64,000 nucleotides of DNA from Pterobdella sp. o SKG-2022 (GCA_964035795.1 OZ038320.1:20664589-20728588); one strand, 5' to 3'. Shown: positions 1 through 14,800, counted from the first letter of the stretch. Numbers and translations: made by a program. The notes: generated by a model not told the origin, from the letters alone.

Positions 1-567
<567 letters not shown>

Positions 568-595
568 AACTAACTTTCCAGATAAATTTGTAAAA

Positions 596-601
596 AATAA
601 A
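596..601 (+). terminator. Candidate poly(A) signal of the KLF gene
   Basis: AATAAA lies 29 bases after the KLF stop codon. It is the first canonical signal downstream, but AATAAA is common by chance in DNA this AT-rich. Confidence 0.4.
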
Positions 602-2831
602 ATCTTCCTACGTTTTTTAATGAACTTGAAATAATTAATTGGTTTCAACTAACAGAGTTCACGTTTGGTTGTTATCAAAGTATTTTTTCGTTTATGAAAC
701 TAAATCAATTTGTTCATTCGAGTTAATTTTATAATCGAATAAAAATACTGTCTAAAAATATTTTTGCTTCATTCATGAACATTTATAATGCAAGTTTCAA
801 AACAATATATGCATTTTATAGACAAAATAGTTGAATATTATCGGGTTTTAATCACTTCTTTTTTCAATAAACTTTCTGAAACGTTATAAATTAATTTTTA
901 AACATGAAATAAATTTTTATTTCGAAAATATTTTTGTAAAAGATAAATATCATTTGAACGCTGGCAACTTTAACAATCCATTCCATGAATGTATAAAAGA
1001 ATTTGAAAATTTTCCTAAAAGTAAACTCAATTTGTTTGTTTTAAGGACTTACATCTTATCCCTTGAAAATTAAAAAAAAATAAACTTGGAATAAAATTTA
1101 TTTTTATAAGTAGAAAAATTTAAACAAAAATTAGAGAGGCTTGGAAATATTTTTGGGGAACTAAATAATTTGCTTAGAAGAAGCATAATTTTTTGAAAAA
1201 AATGAAACAACTTGTGTATTTGCATAAAACATTCTAAAATATTTGATTGTTTTTTTTTATATTAAAATTGCTCACCAGCAACTGTGTATTTCCTCAAAAA
1301 ACCCCCTTTTTCTCATATGACTTGGTTGAAATTTTCAAAAAACTCAGTTTAAGCTTAGTGGAGACTTCTGAAAAGAAAGTTCGAATAAATAATGCATAGT
1401 AAAAAATACTTTAATCAAAATAAAAGACCTTTAAATGTTGCTATTTATAATCTCAAGAGGCTAAAAATAATAAGCTCATTGTTGTTACATTTTTCAAAAA
1501 CTATTTCTATTTGGAATGTTTTCAACGTTTGTGGCATGTTTTATACATTGAATAATAACTAATAATTTCTATTTAAACAAAATTTGATTCATGTATGTAT
1601 TCATTATTTCAACTTACCCTAAACTCAAGTTTTGTATAGTTCTCAGATGGCGTTGTTGTGTTTTTATATGATGAAAGTATTAGAAATCCACACAAAAAAT
1701 GACTTCTTTCAAAGTCTTTCATAAGTTTTGACTTCACTAGAAAAAAAAAGTTTTATGATACATGGCAGTGTCGTTCTTATAGCTTGGTTTGTAGACTTGT
1801 TCCGTATTGGATGCTGAGTATTTCTAGGACGTTAAACATCTTATATGATTGATCTATTAGACCCTGCGTGTGGAGTTATCGTTCGATTAAACATACATTA
1901 TGAGAAGTTTTTTTTGTTTGTAGTGGTGGAGATGATGGTGGATTTTTTGGTGGTGGTGTTGGTGGTTTTGTTGTTTGTGTCGTTTTGCTTATGTAGCTGT
2001 TTTTGGTGTTTTTGTTGTATGAAAATCTTTTACTAAGATTATTAAATTGTTAAAGTTTTCACAATATGTGATAAAAATAGTTTTTTTCATTTTCAAAATC
2101 ATAATAGACGATAATGGAAAAAATAGTGTATCTGTCATGTTTAAAATAACATAATTCAATGTTTCGATTCTTATCATGTCTTTTTGGAATTAAAAAATAG
2201 AAATAATTTATTTTTACAGTTATTTTTAAATTTATCTGGTGGGTTTATCTATCTTAAAAACAAAGTTATTTCCACAATTAATTTTATCAGTGTATTCATA
2301 TATTTCAATTGATCAAAACTAAAACATCAATCTTGTTTATAAAAAATACTTTTCATTCAAAAATGAGCAATAATGATTAATGGCTAAATACAAAATTTCA
2401 TTAGTATGAATCTACTGAAAGTTCTCAATTGTGAAAACTACAAAAACGAAAAGAAATAACACAATTAGTTGAAGTCGTGCGTTAAGTTTTGATAATTATC
2501 AAAACCCAAAAAAAGTAACTAACTTAAGAATCTAAATGGAGTTATTTTTAGCTTCAAATTGTTTCAAGTTCATAAAGCAACTCATAATGTAAAAGTCTAC
2601 CGAGAGAAAAGCTTCATGTTTGCTGTGCTCGCCTCATTGAGTTTACATTGGACAAAAATTTTCTTAATATACATCTTTGTTTAATAATTACATTACAAAA
2701 TTCATAAAAATTCGGCTTAATCAAAAATTCTATATGAAATTGTTTTTTAGATTTCAGAATTATTTTTGTAATTAGGAAATTATGTATTAAATTGTATATT
2801 TAATTATAAATTTTCGTATTAACTAAAATAA
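602..2831. other. AT-rich intergenic DNA, no gene seen
   Basis: No open frame with coding character and no recognisable splice-linked exons are seen. The main local feature is a short G/T-rich, C-poor tract at about 1917-1997 made of imperfect GGT repeats. Apparent short ORFs here are low-complexity translations of that tract or of AT-rich sequence. Confidence 0.6.
1917..1997 (+). repeat. G/T-rich imperfect GGT tract
   Basis: About 80 bases are almost free of C on the plus strand, with repeated GGTGGTG and GTTG units. It looks like a degenerate simple repeat. Several GG doublets are close together, so a weak two-tier G-quadruplex is conceivable, but no run of three or more G is seen. Confidence 0.55.
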
Positions 2832-3960
2832 TTAAATATTTATTAAATTGTGTATTAAGTTCTNNNNNNNNNNNNNNNNNNNNNNNNNNNNNNNNNNNNN
2901 NNNNNNNNNNNNNNNNNNNNNNNNNNNNNNNNNNNNNNNNNNNNNNNNNNNNNNNNNNNNNNNNNNNNNNNNNNNNNNNNNNNNNNNNNNNNNNNNNNNN
3001 NNNNNNNNNNNNNNNNNNNNNNNNNNNNNNNNNNNNNNNNNNNNNNNNNNNNNNNNNNNNNNNCCATCATCTAGGTACCAAATGTTTAGTTCACTTTTGC
3101 ATTCATTAATCAAGTTTTGGATGGCAAGAGAAAACAAAAATGGGCCCAAAGGGTCTCCCTGTTGTACACCTTCTTGAGATAGAAGGAAGCTGTCTCCATA
3201 GAAAAGAATGGAGGGACAAGAAAATGCCTGGCAAAATATTGGGTATATAGTAGGTAATTTCTTTTGAATTTCTTTAAAAACTACGTCCCTTCTAATTGAA
3301 TTAAACGCATTTTTAAAATCTATTTTCAAAATTATTTCATTTTCAGAGTTGCAACCATGTTGATTTTTATTGAAAATATATTTTCTAATTAAATGGGCGG
3401 CTACTTCGGCTCTTGAGGGAGTGCCTGCTCCAAGTTGATGAGGTTTGAAAAAGGCTGTTGAAAAATTTGACAATTTTTGCATTATAGTTTTTGCCACGAG
3501 CCTTTTTAGAATATTTCCTACTGCAATGGGTCTCACTCCGCCGTCAGGTTTTGACAGGGCTTATAATAAAGCACCATGAAAACTCGGCTGAACCTCTGCA
3601 GGAATATCACCCCGTAGAATGATTTTATTGAAAAACTTAGCAATGGCTTCCAGAAGGTCAACTCCATTTTGTCTTTGTGGTTCTGCAGTGAGGTCTTTGA
3701 GATGTTGTGAAAACAAACCGTCTAGACCGCCACTGCTGCCATTTTTGAAACCTTTAATACCTCTTTTAACGTCTTTAGCTGTAACTTGTAAACTTTCGGC
3801 GATTTGTTCTTCGGAAGGTGGAAGAGGGAGGTTTGAGTTTTTATTAATTTTCGGATGTTTGAGTTCCAATTTTTTTAAGACTTTTGGGGTATTTTCAAGT
3901 AATTTATCATTAGAAGAAATTATCCTAATACAAATAACATAATATTCTCATTGTTTTAAG
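2832..3960 (-). mobile_element. Broken LINE reverse transcriptase (RPIAVG type), interrupted by gap
   Basis: Read on the minus strand, one frame runs from about 3869 to the gap with a single in-frame TAA at 3561-3559. Before the stop there is a thumb-proximal segment with SSGGLDGLFSQHLKDL. After it come KPDGGVRPIAVGNILKRLVAK, the palm region with FKNAFNSIRR, the motif GVQQGDPLGPFLF and the catalytic WYLDD just before the Ns. This is the RT core of a non-LTR retrotransposon. The catalytic box is intact, but the stop codon makes this copy inactive. The C-terminal part is hidden by or lost in the gap. A C-terminal fragment of what looks like the same element type is present at 36690-37375 on the opposite strand. 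Confidence 0.88.
2864..3063. other. Assembly gap, 200 N
   Basis: Exactly 200 consecutive N, probably a fixed-size placeholder instead of a measured distance. It falls inside a LINE, which is a typical place for an assembler to stop. Confidence 0.99.
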
Positions 3961-4203
3961 ACCAACTTTCGACCCTTGCGCACATTTAAAACTTGTAAAA
4001 CAAGACTTGGTGCGTGACTGAACGAACCGCAATGTTGCTGAACAAATTACAAGTGAGTATGAAGAGAAAGTAGAAAAGTTTTTGCCAAAAATGAAAAGTC
4101 TCTACAAAGATAAAAAAAATCTAAAATTAAAAATGATTAAAAATGTTAAAAACATTTAAAATATACTGAAGACACTCACACTAATTTGACTGATTAAATC
4201 TTA

Positions 4204-5250
4204 CATTCAATCAATCAATCAAATTCTTTATATAGCCCGTTTACCTTTACCAAGGGTTAGGCTTTTTGAAAGTTCTATCTCGAAGTCGGCCTTTCCATTC
4301 AGAGCGATCGAGTGGATCCGCACAAACCATGTCTAGCTTTCTTTTGTCATTCAATATGAGCTCATTCCAAGTCTTTTTGGGCCAACCAGGCTTCTTGCAA
4401 GTATCTAAATCCAACTTTCGCACTTGAGAAATCCAACCCATGCTACGCTCTACATGTCCAAACCACCTCATCCTGCTTGTATGAAGAACTACCTCAACAT
4501 CCCGAATGCCAAGTTTTAAAAGGAGTGAGTGAGAGCAAACGTTATCATTCGTTTTGATGTTGCACATCCAGCGAATCATGGCAAGATCATTTCGTCTAAG
4601 GCGGTTCAATGTGGAAACTGTTACGGGCCATATTTCAGCAGCATGTAACATAGCTCTTCTAACGCAGGTTGAATAGACACGGCCTTTGGTCAATAATGAT
4701 AAATGACGATTAGCAAGGAGTGGAAGAAGTTGGCGAAATTTAGCCCAGGCACACTTACAACGTGTTATTGAAGCAATCTCACATCCACCACCTGCAGATA
4801 ACATATCCCCAAGATAGCAGAACTCTGGGACAACTTCTAGTTTTTCATCACCAATCATCACTTCCTTTACTAATCTCCCATCAACAGTCCGTGCTGTACC
4901 AAGGCAACGAGCGCATCGGAAGTTAAGGCCTTTTATGCCGCTGCATTTTCGTCTACCCATTGCCTGCAGCCTCCACACTGAATAGCATTTCTACCCACAC
5001 CTGCTTGGCTTACACCACAAGGATACTTCCCAGATTTTCTCAATACATCAAGGTTCGAACCAGGAACCATTAGCTTTGTCTTGCCCATATTCACCCTCAA
5101 CCCCTTTTTCTCTATCTCCGATCTGCATGTTCTCAACTTCACTAATAGTTCATCCATGGACTGAGCACTTACCATTAAGTCGTCAGCATACAAGATCTCC
5201 CAAGGGCAGCCTGTACGAAACTCCATAGATAAAGCTTCCAGCACATTCAT
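4204..5250 (-). mobile_element. LINE 3' fragment with RT end, Cys finger and TTGA tail
   Basis: The minus strand from 5250 encodes the RT motif LYADDLMVSAQSMDELLVK, then a finger of the type CGVxxxGVG..AIQCGGC..WV, then YLGDMLSAGGGCE and a C-terminal domain with RWFGHVERS and KPGWPKKTWNELI. The frame changes near 4960, inside the finger, so this copy is frameshifted. No endonuclease or N-terminal RT is seen, so it is 5' truncated at about 5250. On the minus strand the element ends with TATATAAAGAATTTGA followed by TTGA repeats (plus 4208-4222). This order (RT, zinc finger, WFGHVER domain) is a non-LTR retrotransposon ORF2. The element at 28350-31290 has the same architecture. Confidence 0.88.
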
Positions 5251-6959
5251 GATAAATAATTTTTAACCAGAGTATTGTGACTTTATGTTTATTTATTCTT
5301 GTTAAAAGTATGTATTTTTTGTAAAAAATCGACTGAAAGTCATTTTTGCCAATTACTAGCCATGAAGATTTTGATTGCTAGCATTCAATAGCTTTTCAAT
5401 ATTGTGCAATAACTGAATGTAAAACATAAAAAAATTTTTTGATTTTGTATGCTTTTTATGGCGAAAGACATTGATCAACAAACTGATTTGGAAAATTCAT
5501 TAGTTGACGAATACAAACTGTTTTTAAAACCTTTTGATAATATTTATAAATAAAACCAATAAAGCAAATTAGAGGAGAACAAATATGAAACCACTTTTTA
5601 TGAGAAAAATATACTTTTTAATTAAATAAAGATCAATAAATTTTATTAATTAAGAATTCACATGCATAAAAAATCTCGAAATTAATACGACACTATAATA
5701 AAACAAAGACGAATTTGGAAAAGGCGTGATGGAAAAAAATCATAGTGCTTGTTATGCTGCCTCGATAAATACCAACAAAACTAAAGATGAAAGTGAAGTA
5801 AATGTAAGTAAGCCCGCTGAAAGGCGTTTTATGAACTCAATGTGATTCAAACAAGTATATTATAGAACACGAAGAAAAACAATATAAGATTAGAACTTTC
5901 CTAGAAACGGCATAAAACAAACTGATATATTTGTTTGATGTCAATAAACTCTGGATCGAAGTATTTCGTTCTAAAACTGATTCAGCCTTCGATCATGGCG
6001 TATGCAGACTGAATCATTCCTGTATGAAGAAGCTCTCAACATATTGGAAGAAAACAAAATACTAATAAAATGATAAATCAAGAAAAGTGCCTATGAAAGT
6101 TTCATTGAGTTTATAGTTTTTAACCATTTATATATATTTGATTTTAATTAAATATATTTAGTTATTAAATAAAGTTTTATCAAAAATAATTTGTTTCATT
6201 TACAAGTTTGTTCTTCATCCAAACGTAATCATATTTCTGCTTTGTTGAATCAGGTAAGACCTCTAATAAAAGCTGAAGGAGAATTAATACTATTATTGAG
6301 ATGAAAAAACCTAACGACAAGTTGGTAGCATCTGTAATTTTGCCAGAAGCTGAAAGTACCAGCAAAAATCAATGATTTACGGAAAAAATAACATTAGTGC
6401 AATGTTTTTACGACTTTTTCATGAAACAGCTTTTATGATAAAATGAACTAATTAATTTAAACTCATTTTGAATATAATATTAGTAAAATTATCATAAGTG
6501 TTGTTGATAATTTTAACAAACAAAATGTGATTTTTTTAAAATTTGTGCTGCATCTTTTGTGCCAATTAAACTTATTACCGTTTTGATAGATTTCATTTCA
6601 GATTTGATCTCCATTCTGACACAACTTTTACCAATCGAAAATCCTCATCATTACATACAATGGTGTTCAATGTTAACATAATTATAAAACCAATGTGCTT
6701 TCATTAAATGACGATGCAAAAAAAATTTCCACACAAATTCAGATTCCGATCTTCACAAAGTTCCAAGTTTTCTTTGTGTTCTCGTATGAGTAGGCTAAAT
6801 CTTGTTATCCCAAAACATTGTGTACTTGTTATGAACTTGCCAGCCTTCAATGTAGCACCCATTAGTTCTAGAGTTCATCATTTGGCGCCATAGATGATAC
6901 AAAAATATCAATAACCTCAAACTTGGTTGCGTTCAAAAACAAAACTTGTGAGATACCGA
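5251..6959. other. AT-rich stretch with weak coding-like fragments
   Basis: No gene can be supported. At 5729-5803 (+) an ATG opens a short frame that meets a strong donor-like AATGTAAGTAAG, but no partner exon is evident. At 5935-6055 (+) about 40 codons read with ordinary amino-acid composition (KLWIEVFRSKTDSAFDHG) and no start. At 6185-6365 (-) a short frame includes EVLPDSTKQKYDYVW, which faintly resembles the N-terminus of tyrosine-recombinase-like ORFs. These could be scraps of an old DNA element. Confidence 0.35.
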
Positions 6960-8817
6960 CGTCAAAATAATAATAATAATAATTTACGAGGTTTATTATA
7001 GTGATGCCTAACCCAGAGAGTTTCAAGATCACTTGATATTTGTAAAATATTCTATTATAATAATAGGTTATAACAGCTTAATATTTTGTAAAAAAACTAG
7101 TTTTTAGCTTCTTTCCAAAGTCCTTCACTTTCCTAAACCTTTCTTAAGCCTTCCGGCAAGCCGTTTCATAAACTTCGGCCTTCAACCTCAAACCTACGCT
7201 TTCCAATACTAGACATTTTGGACTTATGGACGTATAAATTGATTGAGTCCGAAAATCTAAGCTTTCGCCATTCAGGTATTTCAGAGATAGGTATGAGTCT
7301 TTCCGTAATGTATTTTGGACCATATCCTAACCTACATTTAAATATAAGTAATAATATTTTATAAACTACCCTATCCCTAACTTTGACCCAATGCAACTTT
7401 TTCAAAACTGGAGTTATATGGTCAAACTTCCTTGTGCCTGTAATTAACCTGGCTTTAGTGTTGATAAGAGACTAGACTCTACACAGCTGCTTTTCAGGTA
7501 ACCCAGCTAACAATGTGTTGCAATAATCTTTTCTGCTCAGAATCAAAGCAACTCAAGGGTTCTCAACGATTCATAAGAAAGACACTTCTTAATGGACCTT
7601 ATCTGCCTGAGAGCTGAGAAGCCTGCTTGCAACATCTTACTTATATGTGAATTCATGCTCAAGTCTCTATCCATGAAAACACCCAAGCTCTTGACGCTTT
7701 CTGAAGGTTATATGAAAGTATCCAGTATCCTTATCTGTTTGGTTGGTAACTTGTTCACCTTTCTCAAAGAAGAAAACCATATAGCTTCAGTTTTGGATCT
7801 ATTGAGTTTAAGACTATTGGATTTCATCCAATTTCATTGATACAGTCAGGCAATCTGTTCTGCAATTGCTCATTTTCACCAGGGACACAACTAGAATACA
7901 ATTGTGTGTCATCTGCATATTGGTGAAAACTCAAGTTATGTCAATGTGCAGTTATTTCTAGATCACTAGAATACAGATTAAATAAGAGCAGGCCGATTTT
8001 AGAACCTTGTGGCACACCAGTATGGAGATGAAATAAATTAGTCCTAACACTATTATTAGTAATATAATAACACCTATTATTTAAATAGCCCTTATACCAT
8101 TCTAAAACTAAACCCTTAAAACCAAATTTTGAATATAGCTTATTTATTAAAATATTATAATTAACTAAATCAAAGGCTGAAGAAAGATCCAACATTATCA
8201 AAAGACTAAACCTACCTTCATCAGCTGCTTTTAAAATATCCATGTGGATTTTTGTGATAGCAGTTTTTGTTGAATGAAAAGGATGATAAGCAGACTGAAA
8301 TCTCGGAAAAAGATCATTTTTAACCAAATAACTGTGTTTTTTCTAAAACCAACCGTTCCAGTATTTTTGATAAGACAGGGACATTTGAAATTGGTCTATA
8401 GGAGGATGGCTGAGATTGGTTCAGATTGGGTTTTTTCAATATCGGCGTCACACAGGCTAACTTCAAACCTTGAGAAACAGTTCCTGATTTAAAAGAGGAA
8501 TTAAAGATGCTAACTAAAAAAGGTGCTACCAAGCTTGCTATTCGTTTCAATAGCCAAGTTGGGATCGGATCTAAAGCACACTGTTTATTTGGTAAGTTGT
8601 TGATCATCTTCACTAATTCCTTTCCATCCATCTCAAATAATTCGTCTAACACTGAAGTCCTGGATGAAACCTCAATTTGAAATAAATCACCATCTACACT
8701 TTTGACCTCACCAATTTTAGCATCCAAGTATTTCTTAAAACTACCAATTTCTATTCCTTTACCTTCAGCTGCCTTACTCCTACCAGAAACCTCATTTATG
8801 TATTTCCAAGTTGTCAC
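6960..8817 (-). mobile_element. Degenerate CR1/L2-like LINE
   Basis: Minus-strand segments in different frames follow the order of a CR1/L2-type ORF2. 8817-8320 carries the RT N-terminal part (LPNKQCALDPIPTWLLK, SYRPISNVPVLSKILER). 8327-7941 carries palm motifs (LDLSSAFDLVNYNIL and GVPQGSKIGLLLFNLY). The catalytic region at about 7925-7840 is degraded, and 7405-7166 gives the C-terminal LHWVKVRDRVVYKILLLIFKC segment. At least three frame changes and several stops show it is dead. The 3' end is probably the ATT microsatellite near 6967-6984, since such LINEs end in short tandem repeats. No endonuclease is seen, so it is 5' truncated near 8817. Confidence 0.85.
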
Positions 8818-11800
8818 ATTTAAGCCCTATAAAAAACGAATTTAAAATGTTGTATAAAACCGTCGCGGCAATTTTCGCGCCAGGAAATATAGAACTAGTC
8901 AAAAGGTGTAATATTTATCAAAACCACATTACATACAATTTCATACAACTGACTTTTAGTGTTAGCCATTATAATTATTTTTTGAAATCTAAAAATCTAG
9001 TTATTCCAAAGCTAAATAATATATCAGTATAATTACTTTTTGATATTTTCTATAATTATTTCTGAATTAATGATAGCTTTTATCGAAAGAACATAATAAT
9101 AGCTGAACATTCAGATACCTATGTATTTGAAAATTTATTCATATATTAGTAGCAAAAATTAAAAAAATAGGCATTTTTTCATCTTCAAATGTATTTTGTG
9201 TATTTCATAGTTATTCAATAAAATTTTTTTTCGTAGGTAAACTTAAAATTCCGCCAAATACTTTGTTCAAGACTAAGATATAACATAAAATAAATTTTAA
9301 ATTTATGAAAAATGTCAAATATCTTGAGATTATAACCTGATAAACTTGATGAAAAAGTTAGCATTTTGTCAGACAAAAATTTCAATTAAAAACAATGGTT
9401 TTTCAGATGTACTTGAAATTTAAAATTTGCATTCCATAAAATAATACAAAAGTAATTTAATTTAAAAATATTATACTAGTATTCTTGAAAATTAAATTAT
9501 TGATTTTCATGGTCCCACTACATAGTAACTGAAAAATTAAAATATGTATTGTAAAAATGACGTTGAAATCGATTCTGATTCCAGATAAGGTTCTCTATTC
9601 GAATAACAATATTGAATAGAAATATTCTACTCAAAGCTATAAACTCGCAAAAGAATACACGATAAAGTTTAATGAAATGAAAATCCCTAATTGAAACTTT
9701 TCTCGTTTATTTAGATAATACAGATTTAAAATGAAATGCCATTCGAAAGAAACAAAAAGGTTTGAAATAAGAATTTGTGTGTATGTTAGTTCTTAGTTGA
9801 ACACTTTTTAAAATTAATGCGTATTGTTTTGTTGTAAAAACAGTTTTTTTTCCAAAGCAAACAAAATAAATAGTTGAGCATTTCAACTAGAAACATATAA
9901 AAAAATTCAAACAATTTTTACCAATTAAAAAAGGATTTTTTTCAAAAAACATTTTTTTTGCTTCAAAGAACATCAAAAAGTGTTTGAGTGTTGTACATTA
10001 AATTTTAAAAATATTTTGGACAGGTATTTACTGATTTTGAAAATTGTGTTCAGCATATCAAATTCAAAATGATTTAGATATAAAAAAATAATTTCCTTTT
10101 CTGAAAAGTAACCTTTTTCAATTCATTCACGCTTGCTTCAGCTTTGTATTTTTTTAAATTCTTAGAAGTATTTTTCCTAATAGTGGCGTAGTATCGTAAA
10201 GGAGTTTTAAGATGAACATTTAAATTCTCAAAAGCCAAACTGGGAGTTTTTGTGTAGACCACATGTTATTTATTGAATCATAAAAATAAAATATTCTCTA
10301 AACATTTCATTTTTGTCTAAGAAAAAAAGTTCAAGTAAAATTTTAATTTAAAAATTTTCGAAATAAAATTAAATATTTGTTAGCTTAATAAAAATCAGTA
10401 ATGAAATAAATCAAAATTCATATAATACTCGTCAAGGTGGGATTCCACAAGTAGCTACTTTTTAATCAAGTGAAACTCCATCTCGAAGTTTTCTTCAAAA
10501 CTTTTAACGAAAAATCTGCGGTAAAGCAAATTTCATGCATGATATTAGAATGGTATCAGAGCCATTTGTTATTATGCATCTTTTATGGTATGAGTCCATG
10601 GTTGGCAATGATTGAGCTTTTTTATATTCTTCTTTTCCTGCCACTGAAATTGGAGCTTGTTTTATAAAAACAAGTATTTGATTGAAACAATATTTGGATT
10701 GCATCCCATTCATGAAAAATCGAGTTTGGATGTATTTTTTGTGTGTTTTAAAAAAAACGAAATTTTTAAAATTATTTGCTTTTTAATACGTTTTTCATTT
10801 CAACTTCAAAAAACTGAATGTTATTGTAGTTTACTATATTTTTTACATCTTTCAATAATTTGTTTCAAAATAAAAATTAATAATTTTATGGGTACTTGCA
10901 TTGAAAATATTTTCAACCATTTTTCATTTGTTTTTATAAATAACTAAACTTATGGAAACTTTGCTGAAACTTTAATAGCATTATGGAAATGGCTATGCCA
11001 TAAAATCAATAAGGAAGGCAAATATTTTCCAGTAAGCTCCAATATTTCCACATGCTATCCATGAATTTAGCGTGGTGCATTCTTAGTGATTGACTTCATT
11101 CAAATCTATAATGGAGTTATTGGTTTTCTTACGACCCCTTTCAATTTTTGTTGTAATTTTTTGCTTTTAAACCCATGCGATTTGATTGCAAATAATCAAT
11201 ATATGCTTTTCATCATACCAATTGTTTTAGTTTATAATTTCACATGGTTGTTATATATGAAAAATTATGTTAAAAACAAGAAATTAAAATCGATTCGACA
11301 TAATAAATAGGAGTTGCTAAAATAAAGATGTTTATTTTTTAATTGTCACCATTATCTGTTCAATATCTAAATTCTTGTCGAATATCCAATGATCAATAAA
11401 GCACGCAGAAATTGAAGAATTTAATTTCAGTTGTACTGAGCCCAATATAGGGTATTTAGCATTTAAAAAGGTTTTTGTCCAACTGAGGCATCAAAGTGAA
11501 ATAAAGGTTTCAAATCAAGTCATTACTCAACTATTGATTTTTCACTTTCCAATTTCATTTACTACATTCCATCATCTCAAATGAATTGAGTTTTGATACT
11601 TTGAAAACCCTAGGCTCTCGAGATTTGATGTTGTGCATTTTTTTCTTAGGTAAATGAAGTTGATGTATGTTGTTTCAACTAGAAAGTAGCCGGTAAAAAA
11701 ATTAGCTTCCATAAAATCTTTTCAGTTTAAATATTGAATGCTAAATAGAAATATATTTCATATAAGAAATTTGAAATGACATTAAGTTTTTGTGTTTAGT

Positions 11801-14800
11801 TCTAATTGCCAAGCTTTTTCAATTGGACTGATAAAAAAAACGTTGAAAATCAAAAATTTTTTATTATCCAATAATTAATACAAATCTATACATTTTTCCT
11901 GCAATAATTTTTTTCAATTGGCAAACAAAAATGAATCCATCAATATAATATTGTTTAACTACAGTCTTTCCAAAAAAAGAGTGGATAAATAGAATGTTTT
12001 TTTGCAATACTAAGGGGAAGGTCAGGCAGAGATAAGTAGGGTCGCTGCTGAAATCATGCATGAATACCAAACACTACTATTTTGTAAGTCATATTGTCCA
12101 AAAAAAATTATTTTAAATTAAATTATTTTAATTTGATCAAACACTTTGAAAAAGTAAATGAATAAATGTCTAAATATAATTTTTCCATTAAGTTTGTTAC
12201 GAAAAGAAAACTAATTTATTAGCGATGTAATTATACTCGCATCTTTTGTTACAGGTTTTTTTAAAATTCATTCAAAAATAAATTTTTTGCATTGAAAATG
12301 TTTTCAAGATTTTAAAATCAAAAATTTTGAAGACTTTAAATTAATTTTCGCTTTTTATTAATAATTTTCATAAGAATTTCAGCATGAACAAAAGCAATAT
12401 TGTTTTGGTGATTTCCATAGGATCTATCTACTTAAGAAATTTCACTTTTCAATAAAAAATTTTTTATTGACGAAAATTTTTTTTCTGAAATAATTTTCGC
12501 AAATGCTTTGAGGTACCAATGGATTCAAACCAATTTTCAAATTTGAATCGTTATAGTTTTTCAACATTATGAAACTTTTGCTTTGGTTATGTACATGTGT
12601 GCTCATATAAACATACGCGTGGATATTTGTCCATATAAGTGAAAGAAGATCGTTAAAGAATGGAAATTAGAATAAAGGCAGATAGCGGAAAAAACTCTAT
12701 GAGTTTACTTAAAAGTTGTTAGTGTGTTTCCTTTATCACAGAAAAGTGAATTTTATTTAAAATATAGTGAACCCAAGTGTTTGGGTATTCAATAATTAAA
12801 AAACAGAATAAAAGTTTTGATTGCAAATAGAATCTGAATTTTTCATCCAAAACTGGAAGTAAGGCTTTCGAAAATATTTTTATTTGTTCAAAACATGTTT
12901 TTAATCTTATTTCGATGAAAATGTAATATTATTGAAAGCAACATTAATCTCCCAAGTTTAAAAAAAAATTTATTGTTCAATGTAGATATGATTTTTTTTA
13001 ACTTCAAAGGAAAATTACGTAATAAATATTGAAATTGAATCTAGATTAAACTGACATTTAATCTTTACGTTTCAAAACAATCTTCTTTATACTAATTCGT
13101 TTTAAAATTTTTCAATCTTAAAATTTTATTCTATATGAAAAATCATACATTTTGAAAGTTTCAATAAAAAAAATGCTCCTCGACCCATAGGAAAAACTTG
13201 AGGTTAAAAGATAATTGAAACACATTGTTTCAGAAAACTTCCAATGTAAATAATCATTTAGAAAAGAGTATATAGGCAAAAGTCAAGACAACGTTAGTGG
13301 TGGCAGGAAGGGGCTGGCTTGAAAGGGTATTTTATGGCTTTTTGCCGTGTGTTAGCCCCATGAGAATTCTTTCGTGAAGCAGTTCTTAATTTTAAGAGTC
13401 TTTTTTCCAAGTTTTTTTATATTTTTCGTTATTAAATTTTAATTTAAGAATTTTTTCGTTTCAATGCATTATGAAAATTATTAAAAACCGTTTTTATCAT
13501 TTATCTTAATCCATCATTGTTTTTTCTGCTTAATATAACTTCTAATTTACCAATGAAAAATATTTCTAAAGATACTCAATATGAAAGCCATTTTTTTATG
13601 AAAATTTGTTCATAGATTTTCAATAAATTTTGAATTTTCGAGAATATTCTTCAAAATATTGGTTTCAATTTATATAAGATGTACATTTGCATTTAAATGA
13701 AAGCTGGAGAAGAAAATGAAATAGATGGTCTTAATATTTCTCGATAGACCTATTTTATGTGCTTCTCTTGAAATTATTTTGATCTTGAAAGCGAAATTTT
13801 CAAAATAATTTATTTATTTCAGAAAATTTTTATGACATAATTTAGTATTCTTTATTTTTTAAATATCCATTTGAATAAATTTCATAACTAGACCATTTTA
13901 AATCATTGAAAAGCCTACTGAATTAATTCATTAATAAAATATTTTGATTCACAAACGGGCTATGGACTTCTAAATCAAATGGCACACAACATTAACAGTG
14001 GTGAGCGGTAATAAAGCTGAAAGTCTGATTGACTGTTACAACTGCACTCTGAGCTTTGATTTATAGTGCTTGCTCCCGCAACAACACGGGTTTTTGTTGC
14101 TTTTGTAGAAACGTTTGCTTATGCTACCCTTGAAATATACTTGTACTTTAATTTGTTTATTTCGACGTATTTTTGCAACCGTATTTCTCACTGCACAAAA
14201 GCACATATCAACTGTATACAAGCAGTCTTTGAAGAAGAGAGTCGTAGAAGTGACTTGAATAGCTTAACCCCAATATTTAAGCATACTTAAGTGATTGCTC
14301 ATCTATATTAAAATTTTTAATCGAAAAAAACCCAAAAATTTATCTAACTACATTTATTATTGAAGTTAATTTGTAGCATAAAATATTTTTGCATGTATTT
14401 TATTGTGCAATTTTTAGACGCCATTGTGCTTAATAGTATGTTTCACAAGTAGAAAAATGAGCTTAATTTTTTCAATTTAGTGGGTATGAATATTGACAAA
14501 ACAATCAAATTATCTACAAACTAAATAAATCGAATTATCTGGACAATCCTTGTCGAGATCAAGCTTAGAAAAAATTCACAATTTTTTATCTGTAAAATCA
14601 GTTTGCACCAATAATGCCGCTTTGTGTTTCTAAAGTTTCATTTTCATCTGGAGTTTAAATTGACATAGTTTTTAAATTTCTCATAAGCACGTTTCAAGTT
14701 TTAATGAATTACTTTTGAATTTAGACATTCGCATGATAATTCTTTTTTATACCACCATTAATATTCCCTATTTGTTACGCTTTCAAGCGGTTATTGCTAC

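Noticed and set aside
8862..8883. E2F-driven promoter (TTTTCGCGCC)
   Set aside because: The motif is real, but there is no gene within reach on either strand and it sits at the edge of a dead LINE.
11086..11310. Small membrane protein
   Set aside because: Begins at GTG, no ATG with good context, and the hydrophobic composition is expected from AT-rich DNA.
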